The notes below the pieces were generated by a model. It was not told the DNA's origin. It saw only the letters and a program-made list of their open reading frames with translations, and did not search any database. The translations under genes were made by a program, and so were the position numbers. Positions 53,464 to 61,645 of a stretch of DNA of 64,000 bases are shown in pieces. The DNA is from Tsuneonella deserti (GTDB taxonomy: Bacteria; Pseudomonadota; Alphaproteobacteria; Sphingomonadales; Sphingomonadaceae). The DNA lies in contig NZ_BMKL01000001.1 in the NCBI RefSeq assembly GCF_014644315.1, positions 1,685,001 to 1,749,000 of the forward strand. The letters are read 5' to 3'. Numbering within the stretch: the first letter of the stretch is position 1; each line of letters opens with the position of its first letter.

Positions 53464-54616
53464 TGCGCAGCCCTTCTGGCGCGCGTCCGAAGATCCGCAC
53501 GCACTGGTCGATGGCGTAGCGGTCGGTCATGCCGGCGATGAAATCGGCCAGGTGCCTGCTGCGCTGTGGCTCCACTGTCGGCAGGCCCGCGCGCCAATCA
53601 TCGGGCAGAAGCGACGGATCCTGATCGTAGGCCGCGAACAGCCGCGAGACGACCTCGCGCGCGTATTCCGCAGCGGCGATCTGCTCCGCGTGAAAATAGA
53701 GCTTGTCGTACATGAACCGCTTCAGGCCGCGTTCGGCGGACGACATCGCAGGCGAGAACGCCGCCAACTGACCGGGATGCGCGCGCACCTCCGACACGCT
53801 GCCGACGCCCGCGAGGTTTGTGCGGGTAGTCTCCAGCAGGTCGTTGACCATCGCACCGATCTGGCTGCGAACCAGTTCGCGAAGGCGCTGCTCGGTCTTC
53901 GCGCTGGGAAAGCGCCGTTCTACCTCGCGATAGCGGTCCGCCAGCAAGGGCAGTTCCATCAGGTCGTCGAGGCTGAGGAAACCCGCGCGCAACCCGTCGT
54001 CGATGTCGTGGTTGTCGTAGGCGATGTCGTCCGCCAGAGCGGCAACTTGCGCCTCGAGGCTGGGCCACGCGCCGAGGTCGAGCGGAAACGCGCGATCGAG
54101 TTCGGACAGCGCCCAGTTAGGCGCGCTCACCGGGCCGTTGTGCTTGGCGAGCCCTTCGAGCACGTCCCACGACAGGTTGAGCCCCTGGTGATCGCAGTAA
54201 GGGTTCTCGAGCCGCATCAGCACGCGCAGGGTGTGCGCGTTGTGATCGAACCCGCCGCGCTGCGCCATCGCCGCCTCGAGCGCAGCCTCGCCTGCGTGGC
54301 CGAACGGCGGGTGGCCTATGTCGTGGGCAAGGCACAGTGCCTCGGTCAGGTCTTCGTCAAGCCCCAGCGCCCGGGCGATGACGCGGCCGATCTGGGATAC
54401 TTCCAGGCTGTGCGTCAGGCGGGTGCGATAGTGATCCCCGTCGGGCGCGATGAAGACCTGGGTCTTCGACCGCAGGCGGCGAAATGCGATCGAGTGGACC
54501 ACGCGGTCGCGGTCGCGCTGGAACTCGCTGCGGGGCCCGCGCGCGCCCGCCCTGTCCTCGGCGAACTCGCGTCCGCGACCGGCGGGGGGTGTGGCGGCGT
54601 ATGGGGCAAGCGTCAT
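53456..54616 (-). CDS. dgt: dGTP triphosphohydrolase-like HD protein
   Basis: HD-domain protein of 386 residues from the ATG 54616, with RDRDRVVHSIAFRRLRSKTQV, TRLTHSLEVSQIGR and HDIGHPPFGHAGE (HD metal site), typical of deoxyguanosinetriphosphate triphosphohydrolase-like proteins. It hydrolyses dNTPs to nucleoside and tripolyphosphate. The upstream gap to 54750 holds no recognised gene. A frame to 54694 adds residues without similarity. Confidence 0.93.
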   Translation of the reverse strand: MTLAPYAATPPAGRGREFAEDRAGARGPRSEFQRDRDRVVHSIAFRRLRSKTQVFIAPDGDHYRTRLTHSLEVSQIGRVIARALGLDEDLTEALCLAHDIGHPPFGHAGEAALEAAMAQRGGFDHNAHTLRVLMRLENPYCDHQGLNLSWDVLEGLAKHNGPVSAPNWALSELDRAFPLDLGAWPSLEAQVAALADDIAYDNHDIDDGLRAGFLSLDDLMELPLLADRYREVERRFPSAKTEQRLRELVRSQIGAMVNDLLETTRTNLAGVGSVSEVRAHPGQLAAFSPAMSSAERGLKRFMYDKLYFHAEQIAAAEYAREVVSRLFAAYDQDPSLLPDDWRAGLPTVEPQRSRHLADFIAGMTDRYAIDQCVRIFGRAPEGLRNV

Positions 54617-54750
54617 CGGCCACGGTCGATAGGGGCCGCGCGGGGTGCGGACAACGGGAACACAGGGAGAACCAGCAAGGTCCCCACCGGCCATGGAAGA
54701 TTTCGTGGTCCGGGAGAACTGCGAGCTGTTCGCCGCCCTTGCTCCGCGCG

Positions 54751-55485
54751 CTACGATGCCTCAGCGAGGATCCAGTCAACCGCCGCTGCGGAGTGGATGC
54801 GGGTGGAATCGAAGACCGGCAGCACGTTCGCGTCCACGTCCACGATCATCGCCAGCTCGGTGCAGGCAAGCACGATGGCCTCGGCGCCGTCCTGTTCCTT
54901 GCGGGTGATCCACGTTTTCAGCGTGCGCTCCGCCTCGCGAGTGACCTTGCCGCGCATCAGTTCACCGTAGATTATGCCGTCGATCTCGCTGACCATGTCC
55001 ATGTCCGGGGGCAGGAGGTCGACATCGTGCTGGACGAGCCGCCGGCGATAGAAGCTTTCGGTCATGACGTTGCCGGTCCCGATCAACGCGGCGTTGGTGG
55101 CGTTCGCCGCCTGCATCGCCCGGCCGACGCAGTCGGCGATATGGAGCATCGGCACCCCCGCCGCCTGGGCCACCTTGTCGTAAACCTTGTGCATCGAATT
55201 GGCACAAATGATCAGGCCTTCCGCGCCCGCGCCCACCAGGCGCTCGGCCGACTTCGCGAGCACCCCGGCAGCGCGGTCCCAGTCTTCGTCGTTCGCCAGG
55301 CCCCATAGCTCCGCAAAATCGAGGCTTTCGATCAGCAGCGGCGCGCTCGTCATCGGAGAAGTGCGGCGGCGGACCCCGCGGTTGATCTGTTCGTAATAGT
55401 CGCGGGTGGAGACCCAGCTCATTCCCCCGATCAGGCCCAACTTGCGCAAACTCTGCTCTCCCCCGACGCGACCCCGAGCTGCCAT
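54751..55485 (-). CDS. Aspartate/glutamate racemase family protein
   Basis: The 244-residue protein has the pair of catalytic cysteines in LIICANSMHKVYD and IVLACTELAMIV, and the LGLIGGMSWVSTRDYYEQIN start of cofactor-independent aspartate racemases (YgeA type). It could interconvert L- and D-amino acids or act as a broad-specificity racemase. The first twelve residues before LRKLGLIGGM are not conserved, so the start could be internal. Confidence 0.88.
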   Translation of the reverse strand: MAARGRVGGEQSLRKLGLIGGMSWVSTRDYYEQINRGVRRRTSPMTSAPLLIESLDFAELWGLANDEDWDRAAGVLAKSAERLVGAGAEGLIICANSMHKVYDKVAQAAGVPMLHIADCVGRAMQAANATNAALIGTGNVMTESFYRRRLVQHDVDLLPPDMDMVSEIDGIIYGELMRGKVTREAERTLKTWITRKEQDGAEAIVLACTELAMIVDVDANVLPVFDSTRIHSAAAVDWILAEAS

Positions 55486-55521
55486 AGGCGAGACGCCGAC
55501 GACGAGTAAAGCTGCCCCGCT

Positions 55522-56478
55522 TCAGTCCGCCGCAGGCTCCAGGCGCGCCAGCCAGTCGATCAGCAAACGGGCGCTCGCATCGGGTGCTTCTTCCATCGGA
55601 ATGTGGCCGATGCCTGGCAGCACTTCGAAGCGGGACGAGGGAATGTGCTGCGCAAGCCAGCGCCCGGACGCGACCGGAATCAGCCCGTCCTCCTGTCCCC
55701 AGATTATCAACGTCGGCACCTTGAGGCGGTCCAGCGCCGCCGGTGAGAAGGCTTCTTGCGCAGTGGCAAAGCGGGCAGCGGTCGCCTGACGGTTGCCGGG
55801 ATAGCGCAGGAGCTCCCAGTAGCGGTCGACTGCCGCGTCGGTCACGACCGACTGGTTCGAAACCGTCTGGCGCAGGCTCCGCTCGATCAGCGAGCGCGGG
55901 GTGATCTGCCCCATCAACCAGGAAAATCCCGGCGTCCGCGCCAGGGTGAAACCGATGTTGCCTTTCACCTCGCGCAGTCGCGGCGCACCGGCCGCATCGA
56001 CCAGCACCAGCCCGGCCACCCGCCCGGGATGCGCCAGGGCGTACTCCAGAGCGATCCCGCCGCCCATGGAGTTGCCGGCGAGCACGAACCGCCGCAGATT
56101 GAGGGTGTTCGCCACTCGTTCCACATCGTCGGCAAATGCGCGGCGGGAATAGTCTCCGTCTGGCGCGGGACCGGTCAGCCCGTGCCCGCGCTGGTCGAAC
56201 CGGATGATCCGGTGGGTCGCCTTCAGGCGATCGACCCATGGTTGCCATGTGTGGAGGTCCGCGTTCGAGCCATGCAGCAGCACGATCGGCAAACCATCGC
56301 GCGGCCCCTCGTCGCGCAAGTGGATCCGCTCGCCCCCGCCGATGTCGATGAATTGCGACGGCGCAGCGCCGTATTTCGCGCGCATCGCGGCGGGATCGCT
56401 ATCCGGAGTGCGCAGGAGAAGAAATGTCCCGACGAGGAGGACAGCCAGAAGGCCGAGGACTTTGGCGGTTTTCCTCAC
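55522..56478 (-). CDS. Alpha/beta hydrolase with N-terminal membrane anchor
   Basis: Starting at GTG 56478, which overlaps the cytochrome stop as GTGA, the protein has 318 residues: a membrane helix (KVLGLLAVLLVGTFLLL), HGSNADLHTW oxyanion region, nucleophile Ser in LAGNSMGGGIAL, and late catalytic His in PGIGHIPMEE. It looks like a periplasmic or membrane-bound esterase/lipase. It is coupled to the diheme cytochrome and beta-helix protein genes. Confidence 0.85.
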   Translation of the reverse strand: MRKTAKVLGLLAVLLVGTFLLLRTPDSDPAAMRAKYGAAPSQFIDIGGGERIHLRDEGPRDGLPIVLLHGSNADLHTWQPWVDRLKATHRIIRFDQRGHGLTGPAPDGDYSRRAFADDVERVANTLNLRRFVLAGNSMGGGIALEYALAHPGRVAGLVLVDAAGAPRLREVKGNIGFTLARTPGFSWLMGQITPRSLIERSLRQTVSNQSVVTDAAVDRYWELLRYPGNRQATAARFATAQEAFSPAALDRLKVPTLIIWGQEDGLIPVASGRWLAQHIPSSRFEVLPGIGHIPMEEAPDASARLLIDWLARLEPAAD

Positions 56479-57482
56479 AGACCTGCGATCCACCGCTCGA
56501 CGACGGCGAGCCCTTCGTGGTCCAGCGTCGCCTTGCCCAGCTCGGGCATCGCCACTCCGCCTTCGAGGCTGCCCATGCGGTGGAGGAGGATGGATTCGGA
56601 CGGCTTGCCGGGCACCACGTCGAACAGCAGGCTTCCCGCGCCGCGCCCTGCCGCAACCGGACGCTTCATGATTCCGAGCGCGTGCGGATCGTCCTGCTCC
56701 CACCGAAGGTCGAGGCCGGAGTTGGATGCCGACGCGCCCGGCTGATGGCAGTGCGCGCAGTTCGCCTCGAGATAGCCGCGTGCGGCCGCTTCGGAGCCGG
56801 CCTTCGCCCGGTCCTCCCACAGCGGGACCGGATGAGCGACCGCAGGTGCGGCGTCCAGCATCCCGGCGGCTGCGAACCGGTCGAGCCAATCGCGTGACAG
56901 GTTACGCGCCTTGGGCCCGATCGGGATCACCGCCCCGTTGAGGCCGTGGCATTCCTTGCACTGGTTCTTGTTCGGCACGCGGTACTCGATCGCCTCCCCG
57001 GCCGGAGAGACGACCGGAACCCTCGCCCCCGCCAGCGCGAGCTTCGCGTCGGTCTGCTCGGCATTCCACAAATAGGGCAGTGCGACCCACCCATCGGTGC
57101 GGTGGAGCAGCACGCGAGTCTCGATCAGCCGGCGCTTGCCGTGGTCCTGAAAGGCGAAAGTCTTGATCAGCGCCGCGCCGACGGGAAGTTGGAGCAGGTT
57201 CTCGCCTTCGGCCTTCGCCTGCGAACCGTCTGGAATATAGACGAAGCGCAGCTTCTCCGCGCCGTCGGACCACAAGGGGGTGTTGAGCCTGTACGGGGTG
57301 ACACGGGCGGCGGGGATTTGCGCGGGGCCGTCAGCGAAGAAGCCGAATGCGGACAGGTTCGCAGGCAGTTCGTTCCCCGTCACCACCGCATTGTCGGGGA
57401 CGGCCGGCGCCGAGGCGCTGGCCTGCGCCACCGCGCCTGCCGCCGACAGCAGGGCAAGCGCCAGGATGGCCCGCCGGATCAC
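56475..57482 (-). CDS. SO2930-family diheme c-type cytochrome
   Basis: Periplasmic protein of 335 residues with a signal peptide and two heme c sites, CKECH and CAHCH. The N-terminal part with LSAFGFFADGPAQIPAARVTPYRLNTPLWSDGAEK matches the SO_2930/HNE_0200 family. Genes of this family are regularly next to a parallel beta-helix protein, as here. The electron donor or acceptor is unknown. It overlaps both neighbours by four bases. Confidence 0.9.
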   Translation of the reverse strand: MIRRAILALALLSAAGAVAQASASAPAVPDNAVVTGNELPANLSAFGFFADGPAQIPAARVTPYRLNTPLWSDGAEKLRFVYIPDGSQAKAEGENLLQLPVGAALIKTFAFQDHGKRRLIETRVLLHRTDGWVALPYLWNAEQTDAKLALAGARVPVVSPAGEAIEYRVPNKNQCKECHGLNGAVIPIGPKARNLSRDWLDRFAAAGMLDAAPAVAHPVPLWEDRAKAGSEAAARGYLEANCAHCHQPGASASNSGLDLRWEQDDPHALGIMKRPVAAGRGAGSLLFDVVPGKPSESILLHRMGSLEGGVAMPELGKATLDHEGLAVVERWIAGL

Positions 57483-58690
57483 GGGACCAGCCGCGCCTCC
57501 AGTTCAGCCGGCGCGCCAACGCCGGTCAGCGACGCGCCCGCGACCGGGGCCGGCGCCTCGAGCGGGCCGGGCTTCACCGCCGCGTCGAGACCTCCGCCCT
57601 GCGTGGGCAGATTGAGCGACCAGCCCTTGATCGACGGATCGACCCGCAGCGCGACGGTGCCTGCCTGCGAAAGGCCGTCCCACAGCACCGGGGGGAGCGC
57701 GCCGCCGAACGCGGCAAGGAGCTGCTCCTTGCCCTCGAACTGCGGGTCGGTCCCGCCGGCATCGACCTGGTTCACCCCGATCGTGACATTGCGGGGATAG
57801 GGGTTGTAGCTCTTGTCATCGAACTTGAGCGGATAGGCCACGACCATGACCGGCGCCGTCGGGTTGTCGAGGATAGTGTTGCCTTCCACCAGCACGCCAT
57901 CGTTCGCCATCACCATCACGCCCGTGCCGCGCCGCACTCCCGCGACGATGTTCCCTTTAGGCGCGAAATTGGGCGTGGTGTTGTGAACCACCAGGTTGCT
58001 GCGCACGATCGTATTGCCGCCGCCCATCACGGGCAGGCTGGGCAGGTCGAACACCAGGATCCCGCCTGTGTTGCCGGTGACGTAGTTCGCCTCGACCAGC
58101 GCATCACGGCTGTTCTCGATCTCGATTCCCGCGACGTTGTGGCGCGCGACCGAGTTGCGAACGGTGATCGCCTTCGACTGGCCAACGTATATGCCGGCGT
58201 CCGATGCGCCCGAGACCTCGCACTCGGCGATCAGCACGCCGTCGCTCTCTACCGGATAGAGCCCGTAGGCGCCGTTGGTTTCCTTCGGGCCGCCCGTCCA
58301 GGTAACGCGCACGCGCTGGTAGACGATGGCGTCGGCGCCTTTCGACTTGATCCCGTCGCCGTGCGGATTCTCGATCGCAAAATCGCGCAACGTCACCTTG
58401 TCGGACGTGACCAGTAGCCCCTCGCCCGCGTCCTTCTGGCCGGTGAAATCGAGCACGGTCGCATTCATGCCGGCCCCTCGCACGGTGACGCCATCGACGT
58501 CGAGGCTGAGCCCGTCGTCGAGCACGAACCTCCCGGCCCCAAGCACCACCTCGTCCCCGGGCTGGGCGACGATCAGGGCTTCCTGCAGCCGCTGCTGCCC
58601 GCCCTCGCCCGGGGCAACGGTGTGAGTCGCAGCCATGGCGGGAGCACCCGCGGCGGTGAGCGCGAGGAGCGCGAGACGGGACATTTTCAT
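57479..58690 (-). CDS. Parallel beta-helix repeat protein
   Basis: Exported protein of 403 residues: signal peptide ending AMAATHT, an N-terminal capping region (QQRLQEALIVAQPGDEVVLGAGRF) and many right-handed beta-helix turns (SDGVLIAECEVSG, GIYVGQSKAITVRNS, GIEIENSRDALVEANYV). It resembles the TIGR-type family that co-occurs with SO2930 cytochromes. Such helices usually bind or cleave polysaccharides, but no catalytic set is evident. It is the first gene of its unit and has a dyad just upstream. Confidence 0.88.
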   Translation of the reverse strand: MKMSRLALLALTAAGAPAMAATHTVAPGEGGQQRLQEALIVAQPGDEVVLGAGRFVLDDGLSLDVDGVTVRGAGMNATVLDFTGQKDAGEGLLVTSDKVTLRDFAIENPHGDGIKSKGADAIVYQRVRVTWTGGPKETNGAYGLYPVESDGVLIAECEVSGASDAGIYVGQSKAITVRNSVARHNVAGIEIENSRDALVEANYVTGNTGGILVFDLPSLPVMGGGNTIVRSNLVVHNTTPNFAPKGNIVAGVRRGTGVMVMANDGVLVEGNTILDNPTAPVMVVAYPLKFDDKSYNPYPRNVTIGVNQVDAGGTDPQFEGKEQLLAAFGGALPPVLWDGLSQAGTVALRVDPSIKGWSLNLPTQGGGLDAAVKPGPLEAPAPVAGASLTGVGAPAELEARLVP

Positions 58691-58706
58691 GGCGTCAAGC
58701 TGCTAC

Positions 58707-58724
58707 TGACAGACATGTTAGTCA
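58707..58724. promoter_or_regulatory. Interrupted palindrome upstream of the beta-helix gene
   Basis: TGAC-AG-ACATGT-TA-GTCA is palindromic at 14 of 18 positions and overlaps TTGACT on the minus strand, a possible -35 box. The outer TGAC/GTCA arms recall the TetR-type site at 30152. It probably regulates the beta-helix/cytochrome/hydrolase genes; the protein that binds is not in this neighbourhood. Confidence 0.5.
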
Positions 58725-58798
58725 ACGCTCAAAGGAAGCTTGCGCAATGGCTTGATGAAGCGCACCATCATCCTGTTCCTACGGGAAGGGAGCATCAC

Positions 58799-59155
58799 AT
58801 GGTTGCAAGAATCCTGCTCGGCGCGGCACTCCTGTCGCTCGCCGCGCCCGCTTATGCCGAAAGCTGGGACTTCGTCCTGGTCAACAAGACCGGCAAGTCG
58901 ATCAAGACGATCGAAACGTCCGCCGCGGGTCAAGCGGCGTGGACGGCCGAACAGCTCGACGAGGACGTGGAAAACGGGCCCGTCAGGCCGGGCGTCAGCC
59001 ACACCGTCCACTTCGACAAGACCGGCTGCGCGCTCGACGTGCGGCTGACCTTCAGTGACGGCAGCCAGGGCGTGTTCACGAACTTCAACGTTTGCGACTA
59101 CGCGTTCGGCGAATTCGCCTTCAAGGGCGAACAGCCGGTCGTGAAGGGAAGCTAA
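58799..59155 (+). CDS. Small exported protein of unknown function
   Basis: The 118-residue product starts at the ATG 58799 after GGGAAGGGAG and has a clear signal peptide (ARILLGAALLSLAAPAYA, cleaved before ESWDF). The mature part has two cysteines (TGCALDV and NVCDYAFG) that could form a disulfide. SWDFVLVNKTGKSIKTIE resembles small periplasmic proteins of unknown role. Confidence 0.75.
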   Translation: MVARILLGAALLSLAAPAYAESWDFVLVNKTGKSIKTIETSAAGQAAWTAEQLDEDVENGPVRPGVSHTVHFDKTGCALDVRLTFSDGSQGVFTNFNVCDYAFGEFAFKGEQPVVKGS

Positions 59156-59161
59156 CCCGCC

Positions 59162-59479
59162 TCAGCCAAGCCCGGCGGCGCACAGGCCGGCCGAACTTGC
59201 GGTGACGGCGATGACCTCGGAGTCGCCCACGCGGCGCACCCGTTCGATGTATTCGCCGATGGTCACCGGCTTCTCCCGCGCGCCCGGACGCGCCTTGAGC
59301 GCTTCGAGCTTGCGGAGCTGGGCGATGGTCAGACGGTCGACCATGCGGCCGGCCATGCAATCCGCGTTGCCCTGCGATAGCCCGGCCTCTACCAGGGCGG
59401 AGCGGACGCGGCTTTCCGCGATCGTCTCCACGCAGCCGCCAAGCAGCGCGAGTGGGAGGAGAGCGACCGCCGGCCGCAT
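59162..59479 (-). CDS. Putative lipoprotein of unknown function
   Basis: The 105-residue protein has a lipoprotein signal with lipobox LGGC (Cys16), then a short helical segment with two further Cys. No family recognised. It ends six bases from the convergent gene at 59155 and begins directly at the pntB stop, so it may be transcribed with pnt. Confidence 0.6.
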   Translation of the reverse strand: MRPAVALLPLALLGGCVETIAESRVRSALVEAGLSQGNADCMAGRMVDRLTIAQLRKLEALKARPGAREKPVTIGEYIERVRRVGDSEVIAVTASSAGLCAAGLG

Positions 59480-60999
59480 CAGTCGAGCGCCTTGACGATA
59501 TCCTCGACCATCTTCTTCGCATCCGCGAGGAGCATCATCGTCTGGTCGAGATAGAACACATCATTATCGACGCCGGCATACCCGACGCCGCCCATCGACC
59601 GCTTGATAAAGAACACCTGCTTCGCATTGCCCACGTCGAAGACCGGCATCCCGTAGATCGGTGAGGACTTGTCGGTCTTGGCCGCCGGGTTCACCACGTC
59701 GTTCGCGCCGATGACGAACGCGACGTCCGCCTGGGAGAATTCGGAATTGATGTCCTCCAGTTCGAAGACCTCGTCGTAAGGCACGTTCGCTTCGGCCAGC
59801 AGCACGTTCATGTGCCCCGGCATCCGGCCGGCGACCGGGTGAATGGCATACTTCACCTCGACGCCCTTGGCCTTGAGCTTGTCGCCCATCTCGCGCAGCG
59901 CGTGCTGGGCCTGGGCAACCGCCATTCCGTAGCCGGGCACGATGATGACCTTTTCGGCCTGCTCCAGCATGTAGGCGGCGTCTTCCGCGCTGCCGGACTT
60001 GTAGGGGCGCTGTTCGCGCGCCTCACCCCCGGCGATGGCCTCGTCCGCCCCGAATCCGCCCGCGATCACCGAGATGAAGCTGCGGTTCATCGCCCGGCAC
60101 ATGATATAGCTGAGGATCGCGCCGGAAGAGCCGACCAGCGCGCCGGTGATGATCATCGCCGTGTTGTGCAGCGTGAAACCCATCGCGGCCGCCGCCCAGC
60201 CCGAGTAGCTGTTCAGCATCGACACGACGACCGGCATGTCGGCCCCGCCGATCGGGATGATCAGCAGGAACCCGATCGCGAAACTGAGCGCGACGATGAT
60301 CCAGAACAGCCCGTTCTCGCCCGGCCCCGCGTCGGCGGAGATCGCGAACAGCGCGGTCAGGACGACAATCGCCGCCAGGGTGCCGAGGTTGAGCAGGTGG
60401 CGTCCCGGCAGCAGGATGGGCTTGCCGCTCATGTTGCCGTTGAGCTTCGCGAAGGCGATGACCGAACCCGAGAAAGTGATCGCGCCGATCGCCGCGCCCA
60501 GGGCCATTTCGATCCGGCTGACGGTGAGGATATTGCCGTCCATCCCGAGGATGCCGAACGCCTCCGGGTTCATGAACGCGGCGACCGCCACCAGCACCGC
60601 GGCAAGGCCGACGAGGCTGTGGAACGCCGCGACGAGCTGCGGCATCGCGGTCATGGCGATGCGGCGTGCGATGAACCAGCCGACCGCCCCGCCAAGGGCA
60701 ATTGCCCCGAGGATCTCGGCCGCCGTAAGCCCATCAATGATGAGGTGCGTGATCCCCGGAACCGGGCTTTCCGTCCGCACCGGAAAGTGCGTCGCCAGCG
60801 TCGTCCCCACCGCGATCAGCATGCCCGCCATGCCGAAACGGTTGCCGCGCTGGCTGGTCGCGGGCGAGGAAAGGCCGCGCAGGGCGAGGATGAACAGCAC
60901 CCCCGCCGCCAGGTAGGCCAGCGCGACCCACGGGTTCACCGCGTGGGCAGCATCGGCGACGATCGACATGTCGCCTGGCTCGACCGGCTGGAGGGTCAC
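59479..60999 (-). CDS. pntB: NAD(P) transhydrogenase subunit beta
   Basis: PntB of 506 residues: about nine membrane helices (domain II) and a C-terminal NADP-binding domain III with VIIVPGYGMAVAQAQHAL, the HPVAGRMPGHMNVLLAEA loop and the FVIGANDVVNPAA motif. With PntAA/PntAB it couples proton flow to NADPH formation. I use the GTG 60999, which overlaps the pntAB stop as GTGA; an ATG at 60969 is an alternative start. Confidence 0.95.
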   Translation of the reverse strand: MTLQPVEPGDMSIVADAAHAVNPWVALAYLAAGVLFILALRGLSSPATSQRGNRFGMAGMLIAVGTTLATHFPVRTESPVPGITHLIIDGLTAAEILGAIALGGAVGWFIARRIAMTAMPQLVAAFHSLVGLAAVLVAVAAFMNPEAFGILGMDGNILTVSRIEMALGAAIGAITFSGSVIAFAKLNGNMSGKPILLPGRHLLNLGTLAAIVVLTALFAISADAGPGENGLFWIIVALSFAIGFLLIIPIGGADMPVVVSMLNSYSGWAAAAMGFTLHNTAMIITGALVGSSGAILSYIMCRAMNRSFISVIAGGFGADEAIAGGEAREQRPYKSGSAEDAAYMLEQAEKVIIVPGYGMAVAQAQHALREMGDKLKAKGVEVKYAIHPVAGRMPGHMNVLLAEANVPYDEVFELEDINSEFSQADVAFVIGANDVVNPAAKTDKSSPIYGMPVFDVGNAKQVFFIKRSMGGVGYAGVDNDVFYLDQTMMLLADAKKMVEDIVKALD

Positions 61000-61304
61000 G
61001 CCTTTTTCTCCGCGGCCGCGGCCGGCTTGTCCTTCTTCTTGTACATGGCGAGCATCCGCGCGGTCACCGCGAAGCCGCCGAAGATATTCACGCTGGCGAG
61101 CGCGACGGCAGTCAGGCCCAGCCACTTCGAGCTCGGGCTGCCCGCCGCGGCCGAAGCGATCAGCGCCCCGACGATGATGACCGACGAGATCGCGTTGGTC
61201 ACCGCCATCAGCGGCGTGTGCAGCGCGGGCGTGACCGACCAGACGACGTAGTAGCCCACGAAACAGGCAAGAACGAAGACCGACAGGATCGAGATGAAGT
61301 CCAC
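60996..61304 (-). CDS. pntAB: NAD(P) transhydrogenase subunit alpha part 2
   Basis: The 102-residue membrane part of the split alpha subunit has three to four helices: ISILSVFVLACFVGYYVVWSV, TNAISSVIIVGALIASA and GLTAVALASVNIFGGFAVTARML. A GTG start overlaps the PH-domain gene stop (TAGTG). The split PntAA/PntAB/PntB form is usual in Rhodospirillum and other alphaproteobacteria. Confidence 0.95.
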   Translation of the reverse strand: MDFISILSVFVLACFVGYYVVWSVTPALHTPLMAVTNAISSVIIVGALIASAAAGSPSSKWLGLTAVALASVNIFGGFAVTARMLAMYKKKDKPAAAAEKKA

Positions 61305-61645
61305 TACTGTGCCCCTTCGTAGCGCGGCATCGCCGACACGATGGCGCGCATGACCGACGAAAGGTCATCGCCGGACAGCATGATCTCGCCCATCGTGCGG
61401 CCGGGAACGGCGAGCTGGATGCCGCCTACCTTGCCCTTTTTCACGGTCGTCGACATGGTCGTGATGGCGCCCAGCGGGACCGATTCCGATCGCTCGCCAA
61501 GGATCGAACCGACCTTCACCCTCACGATCCGCCGATCGGTCACGGCGATATATTCGTCATCCTCGACCTGGTGGTGGAGGATGGTTTCCCCCGTCACAAT
61601 GTGCCGTTGGGCCGCCTGCTGCAGCGCATCGACCGGGAAGCTCAC
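61304..61645 (-). CDS. Bacterial PH-domain protein inside the pnt operon
   Basis: The 113-residue protein looks like a single bacterial PH domain (YokE/YvbH type): ETILHHQVEDDEYIAVTDRRIVRVKVGSILG, then SVPLGAITTMSTTVKKGKVGG. Both junctions are overlaps, ATGA with pntAA and TAGTG with pntAB, so it is translated in step with the transhydrogenase. I know of no established role for a PH protein there; assembly, lipid sensing or regulation are guesses. Confidence 0.75.
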   Translation of the reverse strand: MSFPVDALQQAAQRHIVTGETILHHQVEDDEYIAVTDRRIVRVKVGSILGERSESVPLGAITTMSTTVKKGKVGGIQLAVPGRTMGEIMLSGDDLSSVMRAIVSAMPRYEGAQ

